A stretch of DNA of 18,440 bases from Firmicutes bacterium UBA6418. Lineage in GTDB: Bacteria; Bacillota; Clostridia; Peptostreptococcales; Anaerovoracaceae. The notes beneath the pieces were generated by a model. The model had not been told where the DNA came from. It did no database searches and saw nothing but the letters and a program-made list of their open reading frames with translations. A program made the translations under genes and the position numbers. Shown here one piece after another: positions 6,667 through 13,216 of the stretch; positions within the stretch are counted from its first letter, which is position 1, and every line of letters begins with the position of its first letter. The stretch is from contig DJPG01000142.1 in NCBI GenBank assembly GCA_002439735.1, forward strand, positions 1 through 18,440, read 5' to 3'.

Positions 6667-7859
6667 TCGATTTCCACCTCCATGATTTTGAGTACAGCGA
6701 GCACTTCCGCAAGAATACCGGTGCGGATGCAGCCTTCATCCGGATTGAGGATCGCGGAGTGCAGTGCCTGCACCGGTGTACCCGGCGTATGGCAGCCGAG
6801 ATTAAAATACAGACCCTTGGCGGCGTGGCAGAAATAAGCGAAATCATCCGCGCCGAGGCTGGATGTCGGGTCTATCATCACGTGCGCATCGCCGAGTTTT
6901 TCGCGGCAGACCTCGGATACCGTATCCAACAGCTCTCGGTTGTTGATCAGAGTCGGATAGCTGTCGGTATAATCCACGACACAGGATGCGCCATAGGCCT
7001 TGGCGATGTCGCTGCAGAGCTCTGCCAGCTGTTTTTTGATAAAGTCACGGTTTTTCATGTCGAGCACACGGATGATGCCGGTAAAAACGGTTTCGTCCGG
7101 GATGATGTTTCCAGCCGTACCGCTGTGAAAGGAGCCGACGGTGATCAGTGCTGCGTCTACAGGCTGTAGCCGACGGGTCAGGATGCTCTGCAGGGAACTT
7201 ACCATGGTGCAGGCTGGCAGAAGCGGATCAATGCCGGTGGATGGGTGAGCGCCATGACAGGATTTTCCTTTGACAGTGACGGTAAACATGGTAGATGCCG
7301 CGTTCATGCAGCTCGGAATAAATTTCAGACATCCGACTTCTACGGATGGTTCAATATGCAGACCGATCACAGACTCAACGTGCGGATCTTCAAGGCAGCC
7401 TTCCTCGATCATATCCTTTGCGCCGCCGCGGGTTTCCTCGGCCGGCTCGAACAGGCAGACCACAGACTGTGGCAGATCCTCCTGCAGAGCCTTGAGAACC
7501 GAAGCACTGCCGAGCAGGATGGAGGTGTGGATATCGTGTCCGCAGGCGTGCATCACACCATCGTTTTGCGATTTGAACGGAACTGCGGTTCGCTCGCGGA
7601 TCGGAAGCGCGTCGATATCCGCACGGATAGCGACCGCCTGCCTGCTTGTCTTTCCTGCGATGACAGCCTTGACGCCGTGACCGGCGATCTCGGCGCGGTA
7701 TGGAATTCCGAGTTGATCCAGTTCGGAACGAATCCGCGCAGAGGTCTGCACTTCCTGTTCACCAAGCTCCGGATTTTGGTGAATGCTTCTGCGGATGGCG
7801 ATACTTTTCGGAGCGGCAGCATCAACCAACGTTTTGATTTTATCGTAGCTTATTTTCAT
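6663..7859 (-). CDS. M20 family (M20D) amidohydrolase/aminoacylase
   Basis: The 398-residue protein is a di-metal M20D enzyme. Motifs are ADIDALPI (80-87), MHACGHDIHT (103-112, with C106 and H108 as likely ligands), FEPAEE (137-142), GLHIEP (166-171) and CHGAHPSTG (201-209). This subfamily removes acyl groups from amino acids (hippurate, N-acetyl-amino acids, N-acetyl-diaminopimelate) or cuts special peptides. ATG 7859 follows AAGGAGG. It is the first gene of a two-gene operon with alr, overlapping it. An N-acetyl-DAP deacetylase role fits the nearby dapF, lysA and alr, but no acetyltransferase or aminotransferase partner is in the window, so this remains a guess among several aminoacylase roles. 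Confidence 0.88.
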   Translation of the reverse strand: MKISYDKIKTLVDAAAPKSIAIRRSIHQNPELGEQEVQTSARIRSELDQLGIPYRAEIAGHGVKAVIAGKTSRQAVAIRADIDALPIRERTAVPFKSQNDGVMHACGHDIHTSILLGSASVLKALQEDLPQSVVCLFEPAEETRGGAKDMIEEGCLEDPHVESVIGLHIEPSVEVGCLKFIPSCMNAASTMFTVTVKGKSCHGAHPSTGIDPLLPACTMVSSLQSILTRRLQPVDAALITVGSFHSGTAGNIIPDETVFTGIIRVLDMKNRDFIKKQLAELCSDIAKAYGASCVVDYTDSYPTLINNRELLDTVSEVCREKLGDAHVMIDPTSSLGADDFAYFCHAAKGLYFNLGCHTPGTPVQALHSAILNPDEGCIRTGILAEVLAVLKIMEVEIE

Positions 7860-7873
7860 ATACAGCAGCCTCC

Positions 7874-7937
7874 TTGACTTTCGGTTTGTTTTGCGTTATA
7901 TTCTAACTATTATAACAGATTATCGATGCAAAAAGTG
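7874..7937. promoter_or_regulatory. Interleaved divergent promoters (small membrane protein / M20-alr)
   Basis: Plus strand: TTGACT (7874-7879), a 17-base spacer, TATATT (7897-7902). Minus strand: TATAAT (7914-7909) with a weak CACTTT (7937-7932) 17 bases upstream. The two -10 boxes are six bases apart, so the promoters probably interfere with each other. Confidence 0.6.
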
Positions 7938-7954
7938 TGCCGAGAGGAGAAAAA

Positions 7955-8200
7955 ATGGATAAAATGAAGATCGCTGTGGGTCTGATCATCATCGTGCTGT
8001 CGTTTGTGTACATCATCAAAAACAAAGAGACTATGCTGAACCATCTGCTGAAAAAGAGCGCGGAGGATTACGAAAAGCAGCAGAGAATCAAACAAAAGGC
8101 GCGGGATGTTGTAGATGGCAAAGCAGATGCGTTCGACACGCTGGCAGATGCCGTGAAGCCGGTCATCGAGGATGTCAAGCAGCGACAGAAGCCGCAGTAA
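7955..8200 (+). CDS. Small single-pass membrane protein, unknown
   Basis: ATG 7955 is chosen over an upstream GTG (7937) because GAGGAG lies six bases before it. The 81-residue product has one hydrophobic segment at about 5-22 (KIAVGLIIIVLSFVYII), then a long, highly charged and probably helical tail (KKSAEDYEKQQRIKQKARD, then DTLADAVKPVIEDVKQRQK). It would be anchored in the membrane with the tail likely in the cytoplasm. I do not recognise the family. It has its own sigma-70-type promoter, a strong terminator follows, and the divergent neighbour is the M20-alr operon. Confidence 0.75.
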   Translation: MDKMKIAVGLIIIVLSFVYIIKNKETMLNHLLKKSAEDYEKQQRIKQKARDVVDGKADAFDTLADAVKPVIEDVKQRQKPQ

Positions 8201-8220
8201 AACCGGGTGACACGGTGCGT

Positions 8221-8237
8221 GCTTTCGATTCGAAAGC
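8221..8237 (+). other. Small hairpin after the small membrane protein gene
   Basis: GCTTTCG (8221-8227), ATT loop, CGAAAGC (8231-8237). It precedes the main terminator and may protect the transcript end. Confidence 0.4.
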
Positions 8238-8254
8238 CTAAAAAACGAAAAGAA

Positions 8255-8283
8255 AAAAGCCCTTTTGACGGAAGAGGGCTTTT
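8255..8283. terminator. Bidirectional intrinsic terminator
   Basis: AAAAGCCCTTTT (8255-8266) pairs with AAGAGGGCTTTT (8272-8283), with one wobble pair and a five-base loop. T runs are present on both strands, so it can serve the convergent genes ending at 8200 and 8310. Confidence 0.85.
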
Positions 8284-8309
8284 ATAATTTCCGGTGTTTT
8301 TTCGTTCGA

Positions 8310-8942
8310 TCAGTGGAAGGTTTCCAATAAACCGACGATGATGGCGAGCGGCGTGGAGCAGTTCAGGAGGAGCAGAACGTCCAAACAGGCATAGGCAAAG
8401 GCGACGTATTTCCATTTGCGACCATAACCCGGGATTTCTTTATAGGAACGATAGACGACAAAACGATCCGCGTCGCCGATGGCCGCTTCCCGTTCTTTGA
8501 GCAGATCATAAAACTGCTTGTGCTCGATGGCGTTGATTTTACCATCGCGAAAGAACGGAATGAAAAAGATCGCTTTCCTCTTGTCAGCGGCATCCTCTTT
8601 TCGCGCGAAGAAACGAATCCCTCTTTTGTCAAAGAAAACCGCTTTCGCGTCTTCGAAGTGGAACTCCTTTTTTGCGCGTGTAAGCCGGTTGTGATAGACG
8701 GCTTTTTCGCTGTTGAATTCCGTGTAGCAGACCTTATGACCGTTTGAGAGCAGAAGCCAGAATGCGAAAAACACCGCATTGACGAGAAGCTCCAGCGGAA
8801 GATTGAGCTTGTCGGCATAGCCCTCGACCTGATAGATGACAAGTTGGATATCCATGATGGAACGAAGGATCAGATAAAAGGCGCAGAGGTAAAAAAACAG
8901 TTGCTTCGGCACGTTTGTGTAGGTATAGGTCAGTTTTTTCAT
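8310..8942 (-). CDS. Multi-pass membrane protein of unknown function
   Basis: ATG at 8942 is preferred to a longer frame opening at 9020 because AGAGGAG lies a few bases upstream of it; the product is 210 residues. Two hydrophobic segments lie near the N-terminus (about 12-32 and 48-67). A soluble basic middle region follows (about 70-160, including FHFEDAKAVFFDKRGIRFF). One or two hydrophobic segments close the protein (about 180-205, VAFAYACLDVLLLLN then PLAIIVGLL). Two membrane helices followed by a beta-rich domain resemble bacterial PH-type membrane proteins, but I cannot assign a family. It has its own promoter with an approximately 80-base leader. Confidence 0.75.
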   Translation of the reverse strand: MKKLTYTYTNVPKQLFFYLCAFYLILRSIMDIQLVIYQVEGYADKLNLPLELLVNAVFFAFWLLLSNGHKVCYTEFNSEKAVYHNRLTRAKKEFHFEDAKAVFFDKRGIRFFARKEDAADKRKAIFFIPFFRDGKINAIEHKQFYDLLKEREAAIGDADRFVVYRSYKEIPGYGRKWKYVAFAYACLDVLLLLNCSTPLAIIVGLLETFH

Positions 8943-9029
8943 TCGTATTCTCCTCTTTCCTAAGTTTTTTTCGAGAGTTGCTCTGCTTGTTTGCGCGGAT
9001 GCTTCACTTTGTAGTTGCAAAACAATCCC

Positions 9030-9058
9030 ATTATATCATAATTTATAGCAAGAAGCAA
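9030..9058 (-). promoter_or_regulatory. Promoter of the unknown membrane protein gene
   Basis: On the minus strand TTGCTT (9058-9053), 17 bases, TATAAT (9035-9030). It lies about 90 bases upstream of the start at 8942. Confidence 0.65.
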
Positions 9059-9320
9059 AATTTATGCCGTAAAAGAAAGCATGAAATTTTCGGGGTTTTC
9101 TTTGTGATTTCCCTGTTTTTTGCGTAAACAAGTCGAAAAAAAGTCCTAAAATCCGGACTTGAGATCCGAAAAACAGGACAATGAAAGAAAAAGTACCGAA
9201 TTGTGAAGAAAGGATGAGGAGCTTGTGTTTTTTCGTATAAGCGAAAAGGTACGCGTGAAAGCATTGAATTCAGCGGATATTCTGCGTCAAAACAGCGTGC
9301 GTTCGGTCTTTGCGGCTTTC

Positions 9321-9338
9321 TTGGCATATAAATTGCAA
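9321..9338 (+). promoter_or_regulatory. Sigma-54 (-24/-12) promoter of the spmA-like operon
   Basis: TTGGCATATAAATTGCAA matches the TTGGCA-N6-TTGCW sigma-54 consensus with exact spacing: GG at 9323-9324 and GC at 9335-9336. Transcription would begin near 9347, about 50 bases before the ribosome binding site. No comparable sigma-70 promoter is seen. Inverted repeats 75-180 bases upstream are where an enhancer-binding protein would sit. Confidence 0.8.
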
Positions 9339-9398
9339 TTATCTGACTTCGTCATAATAAAAATTTGTCGGAATTATACGAAAAGGAGGAACGATATT

Positions 9399-10106
9399 AT
9401 GATGAACTATATCTGGGTCGGATTTGTTGTAATTGCGGTTATCGCAGGCGCTTTTACCGGCACAATGGAAGCTATTTTGAACAACATCATTGATTTCGCG
9501 GGAACGGCCGTAGACATCGCGATCGGATTGATCGGTATCATGGCATTCTTCTGCGGACTGATGAGAGTGATGCAGGAATCCGGTATCTGCGATAAGCTCG
9601 CAAAGGCGATTGCGCCGGTTATGAGCAAATTATTTCCGGAAGTTCCAAAGGAACATCCTGCAATGTCCGCGATGGCACTTTGGATCGCAGCGAATGTGCT
9701 GGGTATCGGCAACGCCGCAACCCCGTTCGGTCTGAAGGCTATGCGTGAATTGCAAACGCTGAACCCTACCAAGAGCATCGCGACCAATGCGCAGTGCATG
9801 ATGCTCGCGATCGGAACCACTTCCGTAACGTTGCTTCCGGTTACCGTAATCGGTCTGCGGGCCGCTGTACAGAAAGACGGCGCAGCTGAGATCATCGTTC
9901 CGGTTATCATCGCAACCACGATTTCTACCATTGTTGGGATCGTATTTACTTTGATCTTCCAGAAGACAAAGAGATGGAAATGGGAAAACGTAATCGAAAG
10001 AGAAATCGCAGCCGGAACATTAGAGCTGAACGAACACTATCAGGGAGATAACCCGATCGTGCTTCCGGAAGGCTATGTTTGCAAGTTTGCGGAAGAAGAA
10101 GAATAG
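9399..10106 (+). CDS. SpmA-like nucleoside-recognition (Gate) domain membrane protein
   Basis: ATG 9399 follows AAGGAGG; a second ATG is adjacent at 9402. The 235-residue protein has several hydrophobic segments (about 4-20, 38-58, 92-112, 135-155, 165-188) and the SpmA hallmark LGIGNAATPFGLKAM (101-115). B. subtilis SpmA acts with SpmB in spore-core dehydration, and E. coli YjiH/YjiG are distant relatives next to a peptidase gene. This copy is longer than SpmA (about 196 residues in B. subtilis) because of a polar, acidic C-terminal extension from about 190. It is first in a four-gene operon behind a sigma-54 promoter, with enzyme rather than sporulation genes downstream. A transport role for the pair is inferred. 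Confidence 0.85.
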   Translation: MMNYIWVGFVVIAVIAGAFTGTMEAILNNIIDFAGTAVDIAIGLIGIMAFFCGLMRVMQESGICDKLAKAIAPVMSKLFPEVPKEHPAMSAMALWIAANVLGIGNAATPFGLKAMRELQTLNPTKSIATNAQCMMLAIGTTSVTLLPVTVIGLRAAVQKDGAAEIIVPVIIATTISTIVGIVFTLIFQKTKRWKWENVIEREIAAGTLELNEHYQGDNPIVLPEGYVCKFAEEEE

Positions 10107-10118
10107 GAGGTGCTGCAA

Positions 10119-10658
10119 ATGACATTTTCAACCGTAATCACCGCCATATCCAATTGGGCGATTCCGCTGGTCGTAGCTATTGTATGCCTTTGGGCTATCC
10201 TCAAGAAGGTTCCGGTATATTCCGTATTTACAGATGGAGCAAAGGAAGGCTTCTCCACCGCTGTTATGATCATCCCATACCTGACGGCTATGCTGTGCGC
10301 GATCGGTATGTTCCGTGCATCCGGCGCTATGGACTGGCTGTGCGCGATTCTGGATCCGGTAACCAGCCTGATCGGCTGCCCGCCGGAAATTCTGCCGCAG
10401 GCGATCATGAGATCGCTTTCCGGTGGCGGCGCAGAAGGTATGCTCGCTGACCTGCTTGCACAGTACGGTACACAGTCCAAGATCGGTCGTATCGCCTCTA
10501 TCGCGCAGGGCTCTACAGAGACTACCTTCTACATCGTTGCGGTATACATGGGTTCTGTAGGCGTTTCCAACGCGAGACACTCCATCGCAGCAGGTCTTTT
10601 GGGCGATTTGGCTTCCTTGCTTGCCTCGATCGCGATCGTAAACATTATGTGGTTCTAA
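10119..10658 (+). CDS. SpmB-like nucleoside-recognition domain membrane protein
   Basis: ATG 10119 is chosen because AGGAGG (10105-10110) overlaps the preceding stop codon and lies eight bases upstream. The 179-residue protein is the size of SpmB. It has the family blocks EGFSTAVMIIPYL (43-55), LPQAIMRSLSGGGAEG (92-107) and QGSTETTFYIVAVYMGSVGV (130-149), embedded in about four or five hydrophobic segments. It is presumed to form one membrane complex with the SpmA-like protein encoded just upstream. Tight coupling between the two genes supports equal production. The transported or sensed molecule is not known; the downstream LD-carboxypeptidase and DAP decarboxylase point to an amino acid or wall peptide. 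Confidence 0.87.
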   Translation: MTFSTVITAISNWAIPLVVAIVCLWAILKKVPVYSVFTDGAKEGFSTAVMIIPYLTAMLCAIGMFRASGAMDWLCAILDPVTSLIGCPPEILPQAIMRSLSGGGAEGMLADLLAQYGTQSKIGRIASIAQGSTETTFYIVAVYMGSVGVSNARHSIAAGLLGDLASLLASIAIVNIMWF

Positions 10659-10690
10659 GCACATAAAATATTTTGGAGGAGATAAAACCA

Positions 10691-11611
10691 ATGATATATC
10701 CTAAAAAACTGGAAAAAGGTTCAACGATCGGAATCATCTGCCCGAGCTCTCCGATTTCCGCGGAACGCGAAGCACAATGTGTAAGTGCGCTGGAAGCGAT
10801 GGGCTTTCAGGTAAAAAAGGCTGACAATCTGACCAGCAATTATGCCGGCTATATGGCAGGCACAGGTGAAGAAAGAGCAGCCTGGATCAACAGGATGTTT
10901 GCTGACAAAGATGTGGATGCAATCTTCTGTGTCAGAGGTGGCGATGGTGGTTCCCGTGTGATCAGACATCTGGATCTGGATATCATCAGGAGCAATCCGA
11001 AAATCTTTGTAGGATACAGTGATGTCACATGCCTGCATATGCTGTTCAATCAGAAGTGCGACCTGGTTACGTTCCATGGACCGATGGTATCATCCAACAT
11101 GGTAGACGCCTTTGATGATGACACCAGGAACGCGTTTTTTGACGCACTGACCGCAGAGGAAACTTACGAATTCAAGAATCCTGCAGAGCAGCCGCTTGAG
11201 GTTCTCAAGAGTGGCAAGGCGACCGGTCCGGTCATCGGGGGGAATCTTTCACTGATCTCGGCAGCTGTCGGCACACCAAGTGAAATGGACGCGGAGGGTA
11301 AGATCATCTTCGTGGAAGAAGTCGATGAACCGCTCACCAAGATTGAAAAATGGACCTATCAGCTGAAGCTGGCAGGCGTTTTCGACAAGTGCAAGGGCGT
11401 TCTGCTTGGACAGTTCACGGATGTTTCCAATAAATATCAGCCGGCGTACGATGTAAAGGAATTATACGAAGATCTGCTTGCGGAATATGATATTCCGATT
11501 ATGTATAACGTACAGTCCGGACACGGCGACAAGATCATCACGATCCCGTTCGGCGCGGAATGCACGATGAATACAGAAGATCAGACGATCGTTTTCAAGG
11601 TGGAAAGATAA
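10691..11611 (+). CDS. S66 LD-carboxypeptidase (muramoyltetrapeptide carboxypeptidase-like)
   Basis: ATG 10691 follows GGAGGAG; an upstream in-frame TTG (10673) is rejected because it precedes that site. The 306-residue protein has the S66 catalytic triad: S110 in FVGYSDVT, E209/E210 in FVEEVDEP, and H278 in SGHGD, plus the RGGDGG loop (82-87). LdcA enzymes cut the L,D bond between meso-DAP and the terminal D-Ala of tetrapeptides in the cytoplasm during wall recycling. The related MccF group cuts microcin-type acyl-sulfamoyl adenylates, so immunity is the main alternative. Third gene of the sigma-54 operon, 32 bases after the SpmB-like stop and before lysA. Next to LysA, a tetrapeptide-recycling role is most economical. 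Confidence 0.88.
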   Translation: MIYPKKLEKGSTIGIICPSSPISAEREAQCVSALEAMGFQVKKADNLTSNYAGYMAGTGEERAAWINRMFADKDVDAIFCVRGGDGGSRVIRHLDLDIIRSNPKIFVGYSDVTCLHMLFNQKCDLVTFHGPMVSSNMVDAFDDDTRNAFFDALTAEETYEFKNPAEQPLEVLKSGKATGPVIGGNLSLISAAVGTPSEMDAEGKIIFVEEVDEPLTKIEKWTYQLKLAGVFDKCKGVLLGQFTDVSNKYQPAYDVKELYEDLLAEYDIPIMYNVQSGHGDKIITIPFGAECTMNTEDQTIVFKVER

Positions 11612-11640
11612 ACAATCCATCCAAAGACAGACACTACCCG

Positions 11641-11679
11641 CAGCCTGCGCGTCAGACTTCTTGTCCGATGCGCAGGCTG
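11641..11679 (+). other. Stable intra-operon hairpin before lysA
   Basis: CAGCCTGCGC (11641-11650) pairs perfectly with GCGCAGGCTG (11670-11679). The 19-base loop can fold further (TCAGAC against GTCCGA, one mismatch). There is no T run, so it is more likely an mRNA stabiliser, a processing site or a partial attenuator than a terminator. The ribosome binding site of lysA lies about ten bases downstream. Confidence 0.6.
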
Positions 11680-11706
11680 TGAAATAAATAAGAAGGAGAA
11701 TGGCAC

Positions 11707-13011
11707 ATGATTTGTGATAACATTCGCATATCAGAGGATGGAAAGCACCTGCTTTTTGCCGGCCAGGATGTTGTGGATCTGGCAAAGAAATACGGAACAC
11801 CGCTCTATCTGATGGACGAGGATAAGATTCGTGAAAAATGCAGATTGTACAAAAATGCGTTAAACAAATATTACGGTGAAAAGGCGAAGCCGCTCTATGC
11901 TTCCAAGGCTAACTGCTTCAAGCGGCTTTATGAGATCATGACCGAGGAGAAAATGGGCATCGACGTGGTATCCTCCGGCGAGATCTACACAGCGCTGCAG
12001 GCTGGATACGATATCCGGAACGCATATTTTCACAGCAACAACAAGACGGACTGGGACATCAAATACGCCATGGAAAACAACATCGGCTATTTCGTCGCGG
12101 ATAATACCGAGGAAATTGATGCGATCGACAAGGAAGCAAAGATCCAGGGTAAGGTGCAGAAGGTTCTGCTGAGACTGACCCCGGGAATCGACACCCATAC
12201 TTTTGAAGCGGTTTCGACCGGTAAGGTGGATTCCAAGTTCGGACAGGCCATTGAGACCGGTCAGGCAGAAGAGATCACCAGACATACACTTGACAAGAAG
12301 AATGTTTCTCTTGAGGGATTCCACTGCCATCTGGGGTCCCAGATCTTTGCGGAAGATGTCTTTGAGCGCGGTGCGGTCATCATGCTTGAATTTATCGCCG
12401 CGATGCATAAAAAGTATGGATTTGAATGCAGACAATTAGACCTGGGCGGCGGATTCGGCGTCAGATACGTAGAATCCGACCCGGTGCTTGATATTGATAA
12501 AAGGATCGGTGAGATTGCGGAAGTCGTTAAAGCGACCTGCGCGAAGCTCGGACTGGAAATGCCGGAGATCCGCATGGAACCGGGCAGATCCATCGTTGCC
12601 GACGCAGGTATGGTGTTGTACACAGTTGGAACCGTAAAGAAGATCCCGGGATACAAGAATTATGTGTCCGTCGACGGCGGCATGACGGATTCCCCGCGTT
12701 ACGCACTTTATAAATCCAAGTACACATGCTATGTAGCGAACAAGATGGATGAAAAGGCTGATTTTGAGGCTTCCATTGTCGGAAGATGCTGTGAGTCCGG
12801 GGATATCATCCAGGAGCATGTCATGATGCCGTCCTCGGTACAGCGATATGATATTATTGCTGTCTGTACGACAGGTGCGTACCATTACTCTATGGCGTCC
12901 AATTACAACCGCCTTCCGAAGCCGGCGACCGTAATGCTGCGCGGCGGAAACGAAAATTATATTGCGGTAAAAGCACAGTCCTTTGCGGATCTGGTTCGCA
13001 ACGAGTTGTAA
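11707..13011 (+). CDS. lysA: Diaminopimelate decarboxylase
   Basis: ATG 11707 follows AAGGAG. The 434-residue protein is a fold-type III PLP decarboxylase: K67 in YASKAN binds PLP, with HCHLGSQ (206-212), DLGGGFG (245-251), EPGRS (291-295), CCESGD (361-366) and TGAYHYSMASNYN (389-401). LysA converts meso-diaminopimelate to L-lysine plus CO2, the last step of lysine synthesis, in the cytoplasm. It is the last gene of the sigma-54 operon and is followed by a strong terminator. Sigma-54 control of lysA is unusual. No lysine riboswitch fits in the 95-base gap upstream. The gene could serve breakdown of wall-derived DAP rather than biosynthesis; a second biosynthetic lysA elsewhere would support that. 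Confidence 0.94.
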   Translation: MICDNIRISEDGKHLLFAGQDVVDLAKKYGTPLYLMDEDKIREKCRLYKNALNKYYGEKAKPLYASKANCFKRLYEIMTEEKMGIDVVSSGEIYTALQAGYDIRNAYFHSNNKTDWDIKYAMENNIGYFVADNTEEIDAIDKEAKIQGKVQKVLLRLTPGIDTHTFEAVSTGKVDSKFGQAIETGQAEEITRHTLDKKNVSLEGFHCHLGSQIFAEDVFERGAVIMLEFIAAMHKKYGFECRQLDLGGGFGVRYVESDPVLDIDKRIGEIAEVVKATCAKLGLEMPEIRMEPGRSIVADAGMVLYTVGTVKKIPGYKNYVSVDGGMTDSPRYALYKSKYTCYVANKMDEKADFEASIVGRCCESGDIIQEHVMMPSSVQRYDIIAVCTTGAYHYSMASNYNRLPKPATVMLRGGNENYIAVKAQSFADLVRNEL

Positions 13012-13046
13012 TATACCAAACCTATCGAAAGAGAAAAAAGACGGAC

Positions 13047-13074
13047 AATGGGGAGACGCTGTGCTCCCCATTTT
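13047..13074 (+). terminator. Intrinsic terminator of the spmA-lysA operon
   Basis: AATGGGGAG (13047-13055) and CTCCCCATT (13064-13072) form a perfect nine-base stem with an eight-base loop, running into TTTT. Confidence 0.88.
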
Positions 13075-13094
13075 GCGTTAAAACAGCAGGGCGC

Positions 13095-13123
13095 TTGACA
13101 AAAGTCGGGATCCGTGCAATACT
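13095..13123 (+). promoter_or_regulatory. Promoter of the MATE-dapF operon
   Basis: TTGACA (13095-13100, perfect consensus), a 17-base spacer, AATACT (13118-13123). Transcription would start about 85 bases before the MATE start codon. Confidence 0.65.
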
Positions 13124-13216
13124 TGCAGACAGAATAGGGCTGCATAAAATCGCGCAGTCAAGGGATGCGCCGAAATAGATGAAAAGGTTGTTTTGCAGTA
13201 GAGGCTTAAAGAAACA

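Larger units (their letters stand above)
8943..9398. other. 456-base divergent intergenic region
   Basis: It contains no convincing gene. From left to right it holds the promoter of the unknown membrane protein gene (minus), an AT-rich stretch, the inverted repeat AAGTCC-N8-GGACTT (9141-9160), the 11-mer GAAAAACAGGA (9168-9178), the inverted repeat TTTTCG-N6-CGAAAA (9230-9247), and the sigma-54 promoter at 9321-9338. A frame opening at 9225 runs into the SpmA-like gene, but it has no ribosome binding site and overlaps the promoter, so it is not used. Confidence 0.7.

Noticed and set aside
7245..7877. Plus-strand frame of 210 residues
   Set aside because: It is the shadow of the M20 gene, whose catalytic motifs fix the coding strand.
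9225..9398. N-terminal extension of the SpmA-like protein from an ATG/GTG-like start at 9225
   Set aside because: The extension would span the -24/-12 promoter, has no ribosome binding site and is unlike SpmA, whereas AAGGAGG precedes ATG 9399.
11612..11706. Lysine riboswitch or T-box upstream of lysA
   Set aside because: The gap is only 95 bases and holds one simple hairpin; there is no room for an L-box and no T-box sequence.
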